Source of the DNA: an uncultured Microbacteriaceae bacterium | GTDB taxonomy: Bacteria > Actinomycetota > Actinomycetes > Actinomycetales > Microbacteriaceae | DNA: 64,000 bases | NCBI GenBank assembly: GCA_903940225.1 | Contig: CAJAKC010000009.1 | Span: 18,985-82,984, forward strand | Reading direction: 5' to 3' | Shown: positions 62,583 through 64,000 of the stretch, one piece after another | Layout: every line of letters starts with the position of its first letter | How positions within the stretch are numbered: position 1 is the first letter of the stretch | Program-made: the position numbers and the translations under genes | Notes under the pieces: generated by a model | Seen by the model: the letters and a program-made list of their open reading frames with translations, nothing else | What the model was told of the DNA's origin: nothing | The model's database searches: none

Positions 62583-63224
62583 TTATTCGATGTCGCCGAG
62601 GACGACCGAGGGGATGACATGTCCCTCGCGCAGGTTGTAGGTAGCGCCGACGATGGCGAGGTCGCCGGTCGCGATCGCCTCCGCAATGAGTTCGCTCGTG
62701 CCGAGCAGTTCGGCGATGGTGTCGCGCAGGTGCTCTTCGCCAACGGCGTCGATGTTGATCTCGTCGACGTCTGTGGTCGCGTTATTGAGGAGGACGCGAT
62801 CGATGGCCGGCTGAATCGTGTCCGTCAGTACCTTGATGTTGACGGGCAACATCACCGAATCGGGCCGACGGGAGTCGACCGCAGCTTGCACCGCACCGCA
62901 GTTGTCGTGCGCGAGGACAAGAATCAGATGTACTTTCAGTGCCGCAACCGCGTATTCGAGCGAACCCACGACGGATTGAGAAATTGTTTGTCCCGCATTG
63001 CGAACAACAAACAGCTCGCCGAGCCCGACATCGAAGATGATTTCTGCACCGAGCCGGGAATCCGAGCAACCGAACAGGGCCGCGTAAGGGGTTTGTCCAT
63101 CGGCGACCGAATCGCGATGGTTCATGTCTTGGTTGGGGTGAGCGGGAGTTCCCTTGACAAATCGGTCGTTGCCGGCTCGCATGAACGCCCACGCGTCGCG
63201 AGGAGTGCGCGGTGACTCTGTCAC
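62583..63224 (-). CDS. beta-carbonic anhydrase
   Basis: The 213-residue zinc enzyme hydrates CO2 to bicarbonate. The zinc site is Cys53 with Asp55 and Arg57 (FGCSDSRLGAE), and His106 and Cys109 (LAHDNCGAV). LFVVRNAGQTI is the conserved strand and loop between them. The GTG overlaps the DUF4245 stop (GTGA). Bicarbonate supply for carboxylases next to fumarase would fit anaplerotic CO2 fixation, but that link is inference. Confidence 0.95.
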   Translation of the reverse strand: MTESPRTPRDAWAFMRAGNDRFVKGTPAHPNQDMNHRDSVADGQTPYAALFGCSDSRLGAEIIFDVGLGELFVVRNAGQTISQSVVGSLEYAVAALKVHLILVLAHDNCGAVQAAVDSRRPDSVMLPVNIKVLTDTIQPAIDRVLLNNATTDVDEINIDAVGEEHLRDTIAELLGTSELIAEAIATGDLAIVGATYNLREGHVIPSVVLGDIE

Positions 63225-63781
63225 GGTGTGCCTCCCAACGACTCGATTGCGCGGGTTGCGGCCAACTCGATTTCGGCGATTGTCGCACTGCCCGATACCA
63301 TCAGGCTACCGTTTCCCGCCAGTCCCGTCAGCAGGTAGATGACCCCGCGGTTTCCCGGGTTTTCGACCCCGCTGCGGTCAAACACCGTCCACGAGACCCC
63401 GGCGACCGTCGATGTTGACGGTGTCACGTCATCCAGTTCCGCAGCGATTTCCGGTGACGGATCGCCCTCGAATTGTTCGATGACGACAAATCCGTTCGTC
63501 GGCGTGACGAGCCCGATGTACCACTCGGGGTAGTCGCCGCTCGTGAATTCCGCCCGGTTGCTCCACCAGTCGCCGTCCGCAGCGGTGAAGTCGGGGTCGA
63601 CAAACTGAGCGGACGAGGGAATCCCCTCATGAACCGCGTGCCAATCGACGTCGGCACGGTCGGTATTCGCGGGACGGACGGTGATGAGAACGAGGACGAG
63701 CACGATGGCGAACGAGGCGCCGAGTGCACCGAGAAGAGTCAGTGTTGACTGGCGTGCTCGACCTTGTCGGGCGCTGCTCAC
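63221..63781 (-). CDS. DUF4245 family membrane-anchored protein
   Basis: The 186-residue protein starts at GTG 63781, overlapping the xseB stop (GTGA); a longer frame runs back into xseB. A basic N-terminus ([11 protein letters not shown]) leads into one membrane helix (~residues 12-35, [20 protein letters not shown]). An external domain follows ([46 protein letters not shown]). It matches the actinobacterial DUF4245 family of unknown function, found near fumarase genes in mycobacteria too. Confidence 0.87.
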   Translation of the reverse strand: MSSARQGRARQSTLTLLGALGASFAIVLVLVLITVRPANTDRADVDWHAVHEGIPSSAQFVDPDFTAADGDWWSNRAEFTSGDYPEWYIGLVTPTNGFVVIEQFEGDPSPEIAAELDDVTPSTSTVAGVSWTVFDRSGVENPGNRGVIYLLTGLAGNGSLMVSGSATIAEIELAATRAIESLGGTP

Positions 63782-63990
63782 TCCGCGGACTTTCGTGCGG
63801 CTTCTAGGCGCGCACGGGCTCCAACGAGCCATTCCTCACAACGGGCGGCCAGGGCTTCGCCGCGGTCCCACAGCGTCACCGATTCATCGAGTGACGCAGT
63901 TCCCTTTTCGAGCGACGCAACGATCTGAATCAGTTCGTCACGCGCCTGCTCGTAGCTGAGGGTGGAGACGTCGGGAAGTTTCTCGGCCAT
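63778..63990 (-). CDS. xseB: exodeoxyribonuclease VII small subunit
   Basis: The 70-residue subunit is typical in size and sequence: [44 protein letters not shown]. It forms coiled-coil hairpins that pack many copies around XseA, the ssDNA-degrading nuclease. xseA would be expected just upstream on the minus strand, beyond the window; a TGA at 63994-63996 could be its stop. It opens the visible operon that runs to the YciI-like gene. Confidence 0.95.
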   Translation of the reverse strand: MAEKLPDVSTLSYEQARDELIQIVASLEKGTASLDESVTLWDRGEALAARCEEWLVGARARLEAARKSAE

Positions 63991-64000
63991 GGTTCAACGA

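Overview
The window is a gene-dense chromosomal segment from a high-GC Gram-positive bacterium, most likely a streamlined, probably aquatic member of the Microbacteriaceae. I base this on actinobacterial families (GlpR/SepX-like protein, DUF501, DUF4307, DUF4245, PIN-PhoH, PMT-type mannosyltransferase), on gene order that follows the galU...xseB stretch of mycobacteria as I remember it, on very short or overlapping intergenic spaces, and on a heliorhodopsin. No mobile element, prophage, CRISPR array or rRNA operon is visible, and no gap between genes exceeds 300 bases. I recognised about 63 protein genes and three tRNAs (Ala-CGC, Gln-TTG, Leu-TAA).

Layout. 1-4.7 kb: the end of an SF1 helicase-like gene, a 47-codon ORF, a folate cyclo-ligase, then galU, a RimJ-like acetyltransferase and a GlpR/SepX-like division membrane protein; the gephyrin-like glp gene usually found between galU and rimJ is absent. 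4.7-12.7 kb: tRNA-Ala, an AT-richer PASTA lipoprotein, a kynU-kynA operon, ugd, DedA, a CoA transferase, a hydrolase and an MFS transporter. 12.8-16.6 kb: a NrdR-controlled class I ribonucleotide reductase. Here the redox-active CxxC tail of NrdA is a separate 26-codon gene and NrdB has Phe where the radical Tyr should be. 16.6-28.8 kb: housekeeping genes (pmt, rsmI, metG, tatD, rsmA, ispE, lspA, ABC-F, glmU, prs). 28.8-36.2 kb: accessory surface functions, including a 1370-residue secreted protein made of Ig-like repeats with a seven-bladed RCC1 propeller inserted in the last one. 36.1-50.5 kb: gnd, rplY, pth, mfd, mazG, hisS, eno, divIC, DUF501, a mycosin-like protease, ndh, and a tRNA-Leu(UAA) with a short variable loop. 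50.6-59.6 kb: lemA, an M48 protease, YcaQ, ilvA, greA, DUF4307, hlyIII, a cis-prenyltransferase, phoH2 and hyi. 59.6-64 kb: one seven-gene minus-strand operon, xseB-DUF4245-carbonic anhydrase-fumC-heliorhodopsin-doxX-yciI.

Expression style. Many genes have a TAnnnT -10 box exactly 6-7 bases before an ATG/GTG, which implies leaderless mRNAs. Others have clear AAGGAG-type sites. Six convergent gene pairs share exactly 4 bases, so their stop codons interlock (CTAG, CTAA or TTAG). The most unusual system is the ribonucleotide reductase locus: a class Ic/Id-like, tyrosine-less NrdB with an NrdA whose C-terminal swinging arm is encoded as an independent mini-gene with its own ribosome binding site.
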